From positions 1-64,000 of the forward strand of contig NZ_AOIV01000045.1 of NCBI RefSeq assembly GCF_000337095.1: DNA of 64,000 nucleotides. The letters run 5' to 3'. The translations under genes were made by a program, and so were the position numbers. Source of the stretch: Halogeometricum pallidum JCM 14848 (GTDB lineage: Archaea; Halobacteriota; Halobacteria; Halobacteriales; Haloferacaceae). The notes beneath the pieces are model-generated. The model saw only the letters and a list, made by a program, of their open reading frames with translations, searched no databases and was not told where the DNA came from. Positions 50,020 through 58,222 of the stretch are shown here, piece by piece (the first letter of the stretch is position 1; each line of letters begins with the position of its first letter).

Positions 50020-51728
50020 CAGACAACAATAACACGACGCGCAGAGCAGGTTTGGTCCTGATGGCGTTCCTCGTCGTTTTCGGAGGAATCGTCGGTTCGG
50101 TCTCCGCGACAGCAGCATTTTCGTCTACCCCGAGCGGCTCGGCACAGTCGACAGAACAGGTATCATTCACTGCGACGGCACAGAGCGGCAACGACCTCAC
50201 GTTCGCCATCGACGCCGACCAGAGCACTAGCATCGAATCGGGCGAGTACATTGACACGGTGGTGCCAACGAACGGCGAAGCGACAGTCACGTTCTCGGCG
50301 GCCGATTTCGGCGTCAGCGCGGACGGTGACTACACCGTCTACGTCATTGAGGAAACCACTGCCGACGCCAGCGACGACACGACGTACTCAGTCGCCGACC
50401 CGTCCACGTTTTACGACGAGAGTGCGACGTTCACCGTCGACGACAGCGCTCCGACGCTTGACAGCGCATCGAAGGTGGATAACACGCATATCGACGTCAC
50501 CATCAGCGACAACGTGAACATCAACGAGTCGTCCATCGCGGCAAGCGACTTTGCCCTTTCAACGGGATCCGTCAGTGACGCCTCGGCGTCCGACTCCGGG
50601 ACGACAACGACGGTGACGCTCACCCTAGCGAACCCCGTCGACGCTGACTCCGTCAACGTCAGCATCGCGTCCGGTCAGAGCATCGCCGACACGGCGGGCA
50701 ACACGCTGGACGACACGGCGATCGCCGTCACCGCGAACAACATGGACGGCGTCGCGCCGGCAGTCACCTCTGTCACCGTCACGCGGGACGGCGGCGACGA
50801 CACCGTCGCGACGGGCGACACCGTGAACGTCACGGCGTCCGTCGCCGACGGCGGTTCCGGCGTCGGGTCGGTGACCCTCAACGCCTCCGCGCTCGGCGGT
50901 TCGAGCGCGTTGACGCTGAACGACGCCGACAGTGACGGTACGTACAACGCGACGTTCCAAGTCAGCAGTCCGACCGCGGACGACGGCGCGGTCTCGCTGA
51001 CCGTGAACGCGACCGACAACAACGGAAACTTCAACGACACCGAATCCGACTCGGTGACGCTCGACACTACGGGTCCCGCGGCGTCGAACTTCGACCCCGC
51101 CGACGGCGAGACGGTGACGACGAAGCAACCGACGCTCGGCGTCGATCTCACTGACGCGACCAGCGTCAACGCCTCCGCCGTCTCCGTCACGGTGAACAAC
51201 ACCGACGGCTCGAAGACGTACCTCGACGGCGTCGGCACGTCCGAAACGGGCGTGAGCTACTCCTCGAATCGCCTCAGCGTCGACCTCTCGTCCGCGGGCG
51301 TCACGCTCGACGAGAAGCAGGTCACCGTCGAAGTGACGGTCAACGACGGCCTCGACAACGCCGCGACGCACGTCTGGAACTTCACCGTCGACGCGGCGGA
51401 CAAGAAGAGCGGTTCCGACGACGACTGGGGCCGCGACGACGACACGACCGAGGAGCCGTCGGAGACGACGACCGAATCCGACGACTCGGCGGCCGACGAC
51501 AACGACGACGGGTCGGACGAGTCGACCCCCTCGACGACCGAAGCGGCCGACGACGTGACGACGGCCGGCCCGACGGCGGAATCGACCGGCACCTCCGCCG
51601 CGACCGAGGTCTCGGACGCGACCGACGCGGACGGCGAGACGACGGCCACGGGCGTGCCCGGATTCGGCGCCCTCGTCACCGTCGTGGCGCTCCTCGCCGC
51701 CGCGCTCCTCGCACGGCGCGAATCGTAA
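50016..51728 (+). CDS. PGF-CTERM surface glycoprotein with Ig-like repeats
   Basis: This 570-residue exported protein has a Sec-type signal sequence: RAGLVLMAFLVVFGGIVGS, cleaved near SVSATAAF. The body holds beta-sandwich repeats, including VDDSAPTLDSASKVDNTHID (SwmB/Big-like) and VTRDGGDDTVATGDTVNVTA, with many N-x-S/T sites. A Thr/Ser/Asp/Glu-rich wall-spanning linker follows (residues about 470-540), then the archaeosortase signal GVPGFGALVTVVALLAAALL and basic end RRES. It is therefore expected to be processed and lipid-anchored at the cell surface. GC content is lower than in neighbours, especially in the first third. Start ATG 50016 follows MTDNNNTTRRAG. Confidence 0.93.
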   Translation: MTDNNNTTRRAGLVLMAFLVVFGGIVGSVSATAAFSSTPSGSAQSTEQVSFTATAQSGNDLTFAIDADQSTSIESGEYIDTVVPTNGEATVTFSAADFGVSADGDYTVYVIEETTADASDDTTYSVADPSTFYDESATFTVDDSAPTLDSASKVDNTHIDVTISDNVNINESSIAASDFALSTGSVSDASASDSGTTTTVTLTLANPVDADSVNVSIASGQSIADTAGNTLDDTAIAVTANNMDGVAPAVTSVTVTRDGGDDTVATGDTVNVTASVADGGSGVGSVTLNASALGGSSALTLNDADSDGTYNATFQVSSPTADDGAVSLTVNATDNNGNFNDTESDSVTLDTTGPAASNFDPADGETVTTKQPTLGVDLTDATSVNASAVSVTVNNTDGSKTYLDGVGTSETGVSYSSNRLSVDLSSAGVTLDEKQVTVEVTVNDGLDNAATHVWNFTVDAADKKSGSDDDWGRDDDTTEEPSETTTESDDSAADDNDDGSDESTPSTTEAADDVTTAGPTAESTGTSAATEVSDATDADGETTATGVPGFGALVTVVALLAAALLARRES

Positions 51729-51745
51729 CACCTCACGACCCTTCG

Positions 51746-51767
51746 GTTCGTTCTTTCTTTCGCGAAC
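51746..51767 (+). terminator. putative hairpin/T-rich terminator between convergent genes
   Basis: gttcg (51746-51750) pairs with cgaac (51763-51767) around the pyrimidine-rich loop ttctttctttcg, just after the surface-protein stop. Archaeal polymerases end on T-rich tracts such as ttctttcttt, so this may end transcription of the surface-protein gene. Confidence 0.4.
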
Positions 51768-51791
51768 AGAGTCGGTTCGGCAGCGACGCCG

Positions 51792-53135
51792 TCAGTTCCG
51801 ACGCCCGCCGTCCGTCTCGGCCTCCGCCCCGGCGCCGCCCGTCCGCACGTCGGCGGCTTTCGCTCGCGCCTTCTCGACGATGGCGGGTCGGGCCTCGAAC
51901 TCCACGAGGACGTTCTCGCCGTCGTACTCCTCGTTCTCGACGTGCCCGTGGTCGTACAGCCACGAGACGAGGCTCATCGAGTCGTCCGACATCGGCAGGA
52001 GGAGGCGCTCCTCGCGCCAGTCGGGCAGTTCGTCCTCGATGCGGTCGGCGAGTCCGGAGACGTTCTCGCCGGTCAGTCCCGAGACGACGACGGGATTGGG
52101 CGCGAGGGCGCGGAGCGCGTCCGTCTTCCGTTCGAGTTCGTCGGGGTCGACGAGGTCTATCTTGTTCAGCACCGTCACGATGGGTGCTTCGTTCCGCTCG
52201 TACAGCGTGTCGTGACAGGTGACGAGTTTATCGCGCATCTCCTCGACCGGTTCGGAGGCGTCGACGACGAGGAGGACCAAGTCGGCGCGGTACACCGAGT
52301 CGAGCGTCGACTTGAACGACTCGACCAGCCAGTGCGGCAGGTCCGAGACGAAGCCGACGGTGTCGGTGAGGAGTACGTCGCGCGTCCCCGTCTCGGCGCG
52401 GCGCGTCGTCGTCCCGAGCGTGGTGAACAGGCGGTCCTCGGACTCGGCGGTCGGATCCAAGTCGGGGTGCAAGTCGTCGTTCTCGCCCACCTCCAGGTCC
52501 TCCGCGAGGCGGCGCATCAGCGTGGACTTCCCGGCGTTCGTGTAGCCGGCGAGGGCGACCAGGTCGAACCCGGACTCGCGGCGCTGTTCGCGCCGCGTCT
52601 CCTCTTTGTCCGCGATGGAGTCGAGTTCGTTCTTGATGCGCGATATCTGGGCCTTGATGTCCTGTTCGCGGGACTCGTCGTACTCGCCGAGGCCCATGAA
52701 CCCCGGACGCTCGTCGCGCTTGGCGAGGGAGGCTTTCGCCTCCGCCCGCGGGAGTTCGTAGCGGAGTTCCGCGAGTTCGACCTGCAGTTGCGCCTTCCGG
52801 GCGTTGGCTCGCTGGCCGAATATCTCCAAGATGAGCGTGAAGCGGTCGATGACCTCGACGCCCTCCGGGAGTTTGCCGCCGATGTTGTACGTCTGGTAGG
52901 GGCCGAGGCTGTTGTCGACGATGACCGCCGCGGCGCCCGTGTCGACGACGAGGGCGGTGAGTTCGTCCACCTTTCCCTCCCCGAAGTGGAAGGCGGCGTC
53001 CTCCTCGCGCGACTGCGAGAGTTCGCCGACCACCTCGTACCCCGCGGCGTGCGCGAGGTCCGTTATCTCCGAGAGGTCGGCCGACTCGCCGGCGTCGACG
53101 CGCTTGGCGATGACGGCGGGGGTGCCGTCGCTCAT
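51792..53135 (-). CDS. hflX: GTPase HflX
   Basis: This 447-residue TRAFAC GTPase has the HflX N-terminal domain (AAFHFGEGKVDELTALV, then VDNSLGPYQTYNIGGKLPEG), a coiled linker with ELAELRYELPR, and a GTPase core. G1 is GYTNAGKSTLM, G3 DTVGFVSDLPHW, G4 NKIDLVD and G5 VSGLTGEN. HflX binds the large ribosomal subunit and can split stalled ribosomes. ATG 53135 gives the usual length; an open stretch of 22 upstream codons is unsupported. A disordered Ala/Gly-rich end (TGGAGAEAETDGG) follows the final domain. Confidence 0.95.
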   Translation of the reverse strand: MSDGTPAVIAKRVDAGESADLSEITDLAHAAGYEVVGELSQSREEDAAFHFGEGKVDELTALVVDTGAAAVIVDNSLGPYQTYNIGGKLPEGVEVIDRFTLILEIFGQRANARKAQLQVELAELRYELPRAEAKASLAKRDERPGFMGLGEYDESREQDIKAQISRIKNELDSIADKEETRREQRRESGFDLVALAGYTNAGKSTLMRRLAEDLEVGENDDLHPDLDPTAESEDRLFTTLGTTTRRAETGTRDVLLTDTVGFVSDLPHWLVESFKSTLDSVYRADLVLLVVDASEPVEEMRDKLVTCHDTLYERNEAPIVTVLNKIDLVDPDELERKTDALRALAPNPVVVSGLTGENVSGLADRIEDELPDWREERLLLPMSDDSMSLVSWLYDHGHVENEEYDGENVLVEFEARPAIVEKARAKAADVRTGGAGAEAETDGGRRN

Positions 53136-53383
53136 CGGTGGCCCTCGACCGTTCGCCGGTAGTTCACTCGCACGCGTGCGAAGATGCCGCCGCCGACGCA
53201 CGTGAACGCTGTTCGGAGCGAATCAGGGGAGATGCCGGTCCGTCACCCCGATTGTCCCGCCTGCGGTCTGTTCGCAGTCCATACCCCCGGGTTGGACGCC
53301 GCGGGACTTGTAAGTTCCCCGCGGCGACGAATACCGTCACCGCCGCGGACAGGTGCTGTCTCTGACCTGTCTATATTCACAAA

Positions 53384-53392
53384 GGTTATAAC
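53384..53392 (+). promoter_or_regulatory. TATA box of the FUN14 gene
   Basis: ggttataac lies 23-31 bases before ATG 53415. Overlapping its end, acatctgatgt (53391-53401) is a perfect 11-base palindrome that could be an operator. Confidence 0.55.
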
Positions 53393-53414
53393 ATCTGATG
53401 TAACAGTGGAGAGT

Positions 53415-53747
53415 ATGCCCGACCCGCTACAACTATCGATAGACCCCACCTCCCTCGGATTGGAGTTCGGGAGCGGCGCCGCCGTCGGCGGCATCATCGG
53501 TTTCGCGGCCAAGAAGGTGGCCAAAGTGCTCGCCGTCATCGTCGGTCTCGAACTGGCGGTGTTCAAGTTCCTCGAATCGCGCGGGATACTGTCGGTCGAC
53601 TGGGAGAAACTCACCGCCGGGATGCTGAAGACCACCGAGGCGGCCGCGTCCGGCACGCCGCCGAGTTGGCTGTCGACGCTCCTCTCGACGCTCTCCGTCT
53701 CGGCGGGGTTCACCGGCGGGTTCCTCGTCGGTTTCAAGAAAGGATAA
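53415..53747 (+). CDS. FUN14 domain protein
   Basis: This 110-residue membrane protein resembles FUN14/FUNDC proteins. It has the Gly-rich first helix FGSGAAVGGIIGFAAKKVAK, a second hydrophobic segment LAVIVGLELAVFKFLESRG and a last helix with SVSAGFTGGFLVGFKKG. Eukaryotic FUN14 is a mitochondrial outer-membrane mitophagy receptor. The archaeal role is unknown and not to be assumed the same. ATG 53415 is preferred to the longer frame from 53184 because the promoter is directly upstream. It is leaderless and monocistronic. Confidence 0.9.
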   Translation: MPDPLQLSIDPTSLGLEFGSGAAVGGIIGFAAKKVAKVLAVIVGLELAVFKFLESRGILSVDWEKLTAGMLKTTEAAASGTPPSWLSTLLSTLSVSAGFTGGFLVGFKKG

Positions 53748-53837
53748 CTCGAGACGCGCGAGGCGTCTCTCTTTTCCTCGCCGTCCGCTCGTTACCGTCC
53801 GCCCGTCGCCGTCACCGCCCGCGCGTCCCCGCTTCGC

Positions 53838-54563
53838 TCACCGGGTGCTCAGTTCGTCTTTGTCCTTCACGATGCGCGTCTCCGCCTCGCCGGAGGTGTA
53901 GTCGTTCACCATGTCGTAGAACTCGTTCTGCATCCCCGCCGGGAAGGTGATGACGCCGACCCACGACCCGTCGTTCTGCCACTCTTCACGCTCTAAGTCG
54001 CCGTACTCGCGCACCTGCGCCTGCGTCTTGCCGGCGTACTGCGCGGGAATCTGGACGGCGACGGTCACCTCGTCGAAGCGGATGGGAATGACGGGACGGA
54101 GGGCGTCGAGCGCCTCGTCCACCTGCGACTCCACCGTCTCCATCGGGTCGACTTTGAATCCCGCCTGTTCGAGGGCGCGTTCGATGCGGTCCGGCGGGTG
54201 CGGCGCGTTGTCCATCTGCGGGTTGACGGCGTTGCGCGTGATGGTGTTGATGAGCTGTTTGCGCTTTTGCTCCTGCATCTCGCGGCGCTGTTCGGCCGTG
54301 ATCTGTATCTCGCCGCGCTTGACGACCTCCGGAATTATCTCCATCGGGTCCGTCGTGCCGAACACGGTTTCGAGGTCCTCCTCGGCCGGTCTGTCGCCGC
54401 GGGAGGCGTCCTCGAAGACGTCCTCCGCCGCGATGACGTCCTCCAACTCGCCCTCGAACTCGCCTCGTTTCATGGCGAGGGCGGCGTCGGGGTCGATGAG
54501 CACCTCGAAGCGTTCGCCGTGGGACTCCAGTCGGGCGGTCACCGCTTCGTCGAGTGAAATCAT
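53838..54563 (-). CDS. ribosome maturation protein SBDS
   Basis: This 241-residue archaeal SBDS orthologue has the N-terminal FYSH domain ([20 protein letters not shown] to about residue 90) and a helical middle domain with [20 protein letters not shown], a well-conserved stretch. The C-terminal ferredoxin-like domain has [19 protein letters not shown]. It helps release the anti-association factor (eIF6) from the large subunit in eukaryotes, with a similar role presumed in archaea. The frame is open 106 codons upstream, but ATG 54563 gives the normal N terminus and has a minus-strand TATA box. Confidence 0.96.
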   Translation of the reverse strand: MISLDEAVTARLESHGERFEVLIDPDAALAMKRGEFEGELEDVIAAEDVFEDASRGDRPAEEDLETVFGTTDPMEIIPEVVKRGEIQITAEQRREMQEQKRKQLINTITRNAVNPQMDNAPHPPDRIERALEQAGFKVDPMETVESQVDEALDALRPVIPIRFDEVTVAVQIPAQYAGKTQAQVREYGDLEREEWQNDGSWVGVITFPAGMQNEFYDMVNDYTSGEAETRIVKDKDELSTR

Positions 54564-54582
54564 ACGACGTGATACTCGCTCC

Positions 54583-54594
54583 GAATTAAAAAGC
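54583..54594 (-). promoter_or_regulatory. TATA box of the SBDS gene
   Basis: Read on the minus strand, gctttttaattc lies 20-31 bases upstream of ATG 54563, giving a leaderless start. Confidence 0.55.
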
Positions 54595-54633
54595 CCTCCC
54601 CGAACGTCGGCGCGCGTGGCCTCGGAGCGAAGC

Positions 54634-54642
54634 GCTATATCG
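54634..54642 (+). promoter_or_regulatory. TATA-like box of the NifU-like gene
   Basis: gctatatcg lies 22-30 bases before ATG 54664 and supports that start. Confidence 0.5.
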
Positions 54643-54663
54643 ACCCCACCCCTCCGCTCGGAT

Positions 54664-54987
54664 ATGAGCATCGACACTGCGGACGACGCCGCGACCCTCG
54701 AAGACCGACTCGCCCGGTTCATGCGGCGCAACTTCCCGCAGATACAGATGCACGGCGGGACCGCCGGCATCGACGCCATCGACGAGGAGTCCGGCGAGGT
54801 GTGGATATCCCTCGGCGGCGCCTGCTCGGGGTGCGGCATCTCCCCGATGACGGTGCAGGCGCTGAAGTCCCGCATGGTCACGGAGTTCGAGGAGATATCG
54901 CAGGTGCACGCGACGACGGGTGGGTCGTTCGACTACGATACCCCCGAGGACCCCTTCGCGCGCAGTCGCGACGACGCGCCGTTCTGA
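54664..54987 (+). CDS. NifU C-terminal domain protein (Fe-S scaffold)
   Basis: This 107-residue protein is a stand-alone NifU C-terminal/Nfu domain. Its cluster-binding motif [17 protein letters not shown] (about residues 52-68, CxxC) is intact, preceded by [17 protein letters not shown]. Nfu proteins carry or hand on [4Fe-4S] clusters. A flexible acidic tail follows ([17 protein letters not shown]). The frame is open far upstream through the antisense of the SBDS gene; ATG 54664 gives the family length and has a TATA-like box at 54634-54642. Confidence 0.93.
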   Translation: MSIDTADDAATLEDRLARFMRRNFPQIQMHGGTAGIDAIDEESGEVWISLGGACSGCGISPMTVQALKSRMVTEFEEISQVHATTGGSFDYDTPEDPFARSRDDAPF

Positions 54988-55090
54988 GTTCTGAACGGGA
55001 CCTCCGTTCGAGCCGCGGGACGCGAACCCCGCCGTTAATGACCCGCTTACCGCGCGAACGGTGCCGCTAAACGCTCGCTAGGCGAGTCGT

Positions 55091-55100
55091 ACCTATATGG
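55091..55100 (+). promoter_or_regulatory. TATA box of the small 55122 gene
   Basis: acctatatgg is centred about 27 bases before ATG 55122. Just upstream, ctcgc-tag-gcgag (55074-55086) is a perfect inverted repeat where an operator or activator site could sit. Confidence 0.55.
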
Positions 55101-55121
55101 TAACGCCGACTTTCTCGGAGT

Positions 55122-55292
55122 ATGTCTAAACCGGCACCCCACCGCTCGAACACCGCGCGCTACCACGTCGTCTGCCGCGACTGCCCGACCGAGTCCGTCG
55201 AACGGACCGGCGTGGCGGCCGCGCAGATGCGCAGCGAACACGTCGCCGAGACGGGGCACCGCGTCGTCGTCGGCGCGCTCTCGAGCGAGTAA
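55122..55292 (+). CDS. tiny zinc-finger-like protein (56 residues)
   Basis: This 56-residue frame starts at ATG 55122 and has Cys and His placed as in a C2H2 finger: VVCRDCPTESV (residues 17-27) and SEHVAETGHRV (39-48). The helical middle VAAAQMRSEHVAETGHRVVV sits between the pairs. It matches a pattern seen in tiny haloarchaeal proteins, though I cannot name the family. The strong TATA box and normal codon use support it. It stands between NifU-like and thioredoxin genes. Confidence 0.75.
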   Translation: MSKPAPHRSNTARYHVVCRDCPTESVERTGVAAAQMRSEHVAETGHRVVVGALSSE

Positions 55293-55319
55293 CGAAAAGC
55301 GGTCGCGTCGCGGACGCGC

Positions 55320-55658
55320 TCAGTTCGACAGTTCGTCGATGATGTCGAGCAGGTCGTCTTTGTCCTGCACGCCGATGACGCGCTTGGCCTGTTCGCCGCC
55401 CTGATAGAACTGCAGCGTCGGCACCGAGCGGACGCCCTCGTCGCGGGCGAGTTCCTGCAGTTCGTCGATGTCGACTTTCAGGACCAGCGCGTCCGTCTCG
55501 GCGGCGATCTCCTCGACGGTCGGTTCGAGCATCTTGCACGGTCCGCACCAGTCCGCGTGGAAGTCCACGAGCACCACGTCGTGCTCGGAGACGAGTTGTT
55601 CGAGGTGGTCTTGGCTCTCGACGTGAACGGGACTTCCCTTGCTTTCGGGCGTACTCAT
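55320..55658 (-). CDS. trxA: thioredoxin
   Basis: This 112-residue protein has the thioredoxin fold and active site DFHADWCGPCKMLEPTVEEI (redox pair C38 and C41), with the cis-Pro motif RSVPTLQFYQGG. It reduces protein disulphides in the cytosol. The first 18 residues are a polar extension. On the minus strand a TATA-like box (tagttaag, 55684-55691) lies about 29 bases upstream of ATG 55658, so the gene is probably leaderless. No reductase gene is nearby in this window. Confidence 0.96.
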   Translation of the reverse strand: MSTPESKGSPVHVESQDHLEQLVSEHDVVLVDFHADWCGPCKMLEPTVEEIAAETDALVLKVDIDELQELARDEGVRSVPTLQFYQGGEQAKRVIGVQDKDDLLDIIDELSN

Positions 55659-55756
55659 TACCCGACGATACTCGCGGGACGCCCTTAACTATTGAGAGGA
55701 AATGTCGGTCGACCGCACGACCGTCCGGGGGCGGGCCCGCGCGCCCGCGGCGTCGG

Positions 55757-56419
55757 TCACCGGACGTCGTACCCGAGGAGGACCCCGTCGTCGATTCGTT
55801 CGACGTCCCTGAGTTCGAGTCGGGGGAACGACTCCACGAACCCGTCGCCGTCGGCCAACGTCGGGGCGTCGCAGCCGCCGAACACCACCGACCCGACGTA
55901 CAGGGTGAGTTCGTCGACCAGACCGTCCTCGAACAGCGAGAAGATGACCTCGCCGCCGCCCTCGACCATGAGTCGCTCCACCCCGCGCGATTCGAGTTCC
56001 GCGAGGGCGTCAGGGAAGGAAACGCGCGTCCGGCCGGCGACGACAATCTCCGCGCCCGCCTCGCGGAGGGCGGACAGCCGTTCCGCCGGGGCGGCCTCGC
56101 TCGCGAGGAGGTACGTCGTCGCGGCGTCGTCGAGGATTCGGGCGTCCGTCGGCGTCCGCGCCCGGGAGTCGGCGACGACGCGCGCGGGGGAGGGGTCGCG
56201 GCCGGCCGTCCGCCGTTCGTCCCGGTAGTCGTCGCCGTCGAGAGTGAGATGCGGGTCGTCCGCGAGGACGGTGCCGACGCCGACGAGGACGGCGTCGCTG
56301 TCGGCGCGGACGCGGTCGACCCGGGCGAGGTCGTCCGCGCCGCTTATCTTCACCTGTTCGCGCCGCCGCGTCGACAGTTTCCCGTCGACGCTCGCGGCGG
56401 CGTTGACGACGACGTGCAT
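55757..56419 (-). CDS. riboflavin-pathway reductase (RibD C-terminal domain / ArfC type)
   Basis: This 220-residue protein matches 2,5-diamino-6-(ribosylamino)-4(3H)-pyrimidinone 5'-phosphate reductases. The N-terminal substrate segment is VNAAASVDGKLSTRRREQVK and the NADPH region DAVLVGVGTVLADDPHLT. The late motif MVEGGGEVIFSLFEDGLVDE is the RibD_C hallmark. It reduces the ribosyl side chain early in flavin and F420-precursor synthesis. The gene is alone on its strand; the glycosyltransferase gene is divergent with a promoter region of 121 bases. Confidence 0.92.
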   Translation of the reverse strand: MHVVVNAAASVDGKLSTRRREQVKISGADDLARVDRVRADSDAVLVGVGTVLADDPHLTLDGDDYRDERRTAGRDPSPARVVADSRARTPTDARILDDAATTYLLASEAAPAERLSALREAGAEIVVAGRTRVSFPDALAELESRGVERLMVEGGGEVIFSLFEDGLVDELTLYVGSVVFGGCDAPTLADGDGFVESFPRLELRDVERIDDGVLLGYDVR

Positions 56420-56505
56420 ACCGTCTCATAGCGGGAGGGCCGAAAACGGGTTTCGGTCGACGGCGCCGGTCGGACTGCGAGACTATCCGACGAAGGCAGA
56501 CAGGA

Positions 56506-56516
56506 GTTATATATAC
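56506..56516 (+). promoter_or_regulatory. strong TATA box of the glycosyltransferase gene
   Basis: gttatatatac lies 25-35 bases before ATG 56541 and is among the strongest boxes in the window. Confidence 0.65.
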
Positions 56517-56540
56517 GCCTCGGTGGTAGTTCCCTGCAGA

Positions 56541-57590
56541 ATGCCGCCGAAAGTGCTGATGCTAGGTTGGGGCTTCCCGCCGAACGTGAGCGGAGGTCTC
56601 GACACGCACGTCGGGGAGATGTTCGACGGACTCAGAGCGCGGGACGTGGACATCGAACTCGTCCTTCCGGCGGAGTACGCGCCGGAGGACCGAGAGGGAA
56701 TCCACGGCGTCCCGACCGGGCAGGGTGACATCATCACCCGCATCGGTCGACTCAGTTCGGCGTTCGCCGAACGCGCCGAGGACGCCGATATCGTTCACAC
56801 CCACGACTGGTTCGGCTACGGTCCGGGCTCCCGCGCGAAGTCGAACGCGGACGTGGAGTGGGTGACGACGTTCCACTCGCTGTCGTCGGACCGCAACCTC
56901 GACCCGCCGAAGCGCGAAGTCGAGACCGAGCGCCGAATCGCCGAGCGCTGCGACCACCTGCTGGCGGTGAGCGAACTCACCGCCGGCCGCGTCAAGGAAC
57001 TGTACGGGGGCGACCCGGAGGTCATCTACAACGGGTTCTCGAAGTGCGAGACGACGGGCCGCGACCTGAAGGAGGAGTTCGACATCGACGGCGACATGCT
57101 CTTTTTCGTCGGCCGGCACACCGACCAGAAGGGAATCTCGCACCTCGTCTACGCGATGGAGAGGCTCCGACGCGACGACGTGACGCTCGTCGTCGGCGGG
57201 TCGGGACACCTCACCGCGCAACTGAAGAAGTTCGCCCAACTGCTCGACGTGGAGGACCAACTGGAGTGGGCCGGCTACATCCCCGAAGAGGAACTCGGCG
57301 ACTACTACGCCTCGGCGGATCTGTTCGTCTCTCCCTCCCTGTCGGAGCCGTTCGGAATCACCATCACGGAGGCGCTCTCGGCCGGCACGCGCGTCGTCGC
57401 CACCGAGAGCGGCGTCAACGAGGTGCTCCCCGAGGACTGCGTCATCGAGGTCGAACCCGCCTCCGACTCCATCGCCGACGGCATCGACTACGGACTCTCG
57501 CTGGAGGGGCCGCCGGAGTACGACCCCGTCACCTGGGAGGACGTCGTCGACGAGACCATCGACTTCTACGAACGCATCGCTCCCGAGTGA
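56541..57590 (+). CDS. glycosyltransferase family 4/5-type protein
   Basis: This 349-residue GT-B glycosyltransferase has an N-terminal half with VLMLGWGFPPNVSGGLDTHV (starch/glycogen synthase-like acceptor site) and an HTHDWFGYGPG loop. The C-terminal half has FFVGRHTDQKG and the nucleotide-sugar site SEPFGITITEALSAGTRVV with the E-x7-E motif. It could extend a polysaccharide or glycolipid from a nucleotide-sugar; a glycogen-synthase-like role is only one option. ATG 56541 is leaderless by promoter position. The neighbours do not suggest a glycan cluster. Confidence 0.9.
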   Translation: MPPKVLMLGWGFPPNVSGGLDTHVGEMFDGLRARDVDIELVLPAEYAPEDREGIHGVPTGQGDIITRIGRLSSAFAERAEDADIVHTHDWFGYGPGSRAKSNADVEWVTTFHSLSSDRNLDPPKREVETERRIAERCDHLLAVSELTAGRVKELYGGDPEVIYNGFSKCETTGRDLKEEFDIDGDMLFFVGRHTDQKGISHLVYAMERLRRDDVTLVVGGSGHLTAQLKKFAQLLDVEDQLEWAGYIPEEELGDYYASADLFVSPSLSEPFGITITEALSAGTRVVATESGVNEVLPEDCVIEVEPASDSIADGIDYGLSLEGPPEYDPVTWEDVVDETIDFYERIAPE

Positions 57591-57669
57591 GAACGAACGG
57601 GGGGCGAACGAGCCACGAACGGCAGAGCGGGCGGCTGAACCGCCGAACGGCCCGCGCTGGTCCGACTTC

Positions 57670-58047
57670 TTATCGCAGCAGTCGCACGTCGGTGACCGGT
57701 TCGGGGTGACGGATCCGATAGCCGTCGGCGGTCGGGACCATCCCCTCGCGGGGGAGACTCTGCCGTGCGGCCTGGTACGGCGAATCGTCGCTCGCGGACT
57801 GGTAGGGACTGTCGCTGCGCGAGGACTGGTACGGGCTGTCCCGGTCGGCCGGTTGGTACGGGCTGTCACTCTGTTGGCGTGCCCCGCGCTCGAAGTCCTC
57901 GGGCGGCAGGTAGATGCGCTCGCCGGATTCCGATTCGACGACGACGGCGGTGTCCCGGTCCCCCCGCATCGTGATGACCGTCTCCTCGTCGTCGACGGTC
58001 AGGGTGAACGAGACGTCCTCCTCTCTCTCTGCCTCGGCGTCGCTCAT
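57670..58047 (-). CDS. DUF7510-like protein with DSPYQ tandem repeats
   Basis: This 125-residue protein begins with a small acidic beta domain (VSFTLTVDDEETVITMRGD, VVVESESGERIYLPPEDF). Residues 61-96 are four tandem 9-residue repeats starting DSPYQ, followed by a C-terminal segment GYRIRHPEPVTDVRLLR that may fold back. I recall a haloarchaeal DUF7510 of this layout. Function unknown; tyrosine-bearing repeats are unusual in halophile low-complexity regions. ATG 58047 begins MSDAEAEREED; the frame is open 15 codons further but lacks support. Confidence 0.8.
   Translation of the reverse strand: MSDAEAEREEDVSFTLTVDDEETVITMRGDRDTAVVVESESGERIYLPPEDFERGARQQSDSPYQPADRDSPYQSSRSDSPYQSASDDSPYQAARQSLPREGMVPTADGYRIRHPEPVTDVRLLR
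57760..57867 (-). repeat. four tandem 27-base repeats encoding DSPYQxxxx
   Basis: The units encode DSPYQPADR, DSPYQSSRS, DSPYQSASD and DSPYQAARQ. The first five codons of each unit are nearly invariant, the last four vary. The array is inside the DUF7510-like gene and in frame, so unit number could change without frameshift. Confidence 0.85.
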
Positions 58048-58189
58048 ACCCCGTCCTGCGACGGCCTCGCACTTAGCAGTTCGTGCTCTCACGGCGGCCT
58101 CGGCGGAGCGGCCGCAGTCGCGTGCTCTGAGGCCCCCTCCGCCGTTCCGGCACCTCCCGAGACGGTCCCCGACAGCCCCCGCCGGGAAC

Positions 58190-58199
58190 CCTTTTTACG
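58190..58199 (+). promoter_or_regulatory. TATA box of the rpa1 operon
   Basis: cctttttacg lies 24-33 bases before ATG 58223, predicting a leaderless rpa1-rpap1-rpe transcript. Confidence 0.6.
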
Positions 58200-58222
58200 G
58201 GACGAGGCAGTAGTTTACGACG

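Noticed and set aside
53184-53414. In-frame extension of the FUN14 gene containing a DCPACG stretch.
   Set aside because: The TATA box and palindrome lie between it and the FUN14 ATG, and a soluble zinc-like segment before the first membrane helix is not typical of the family.
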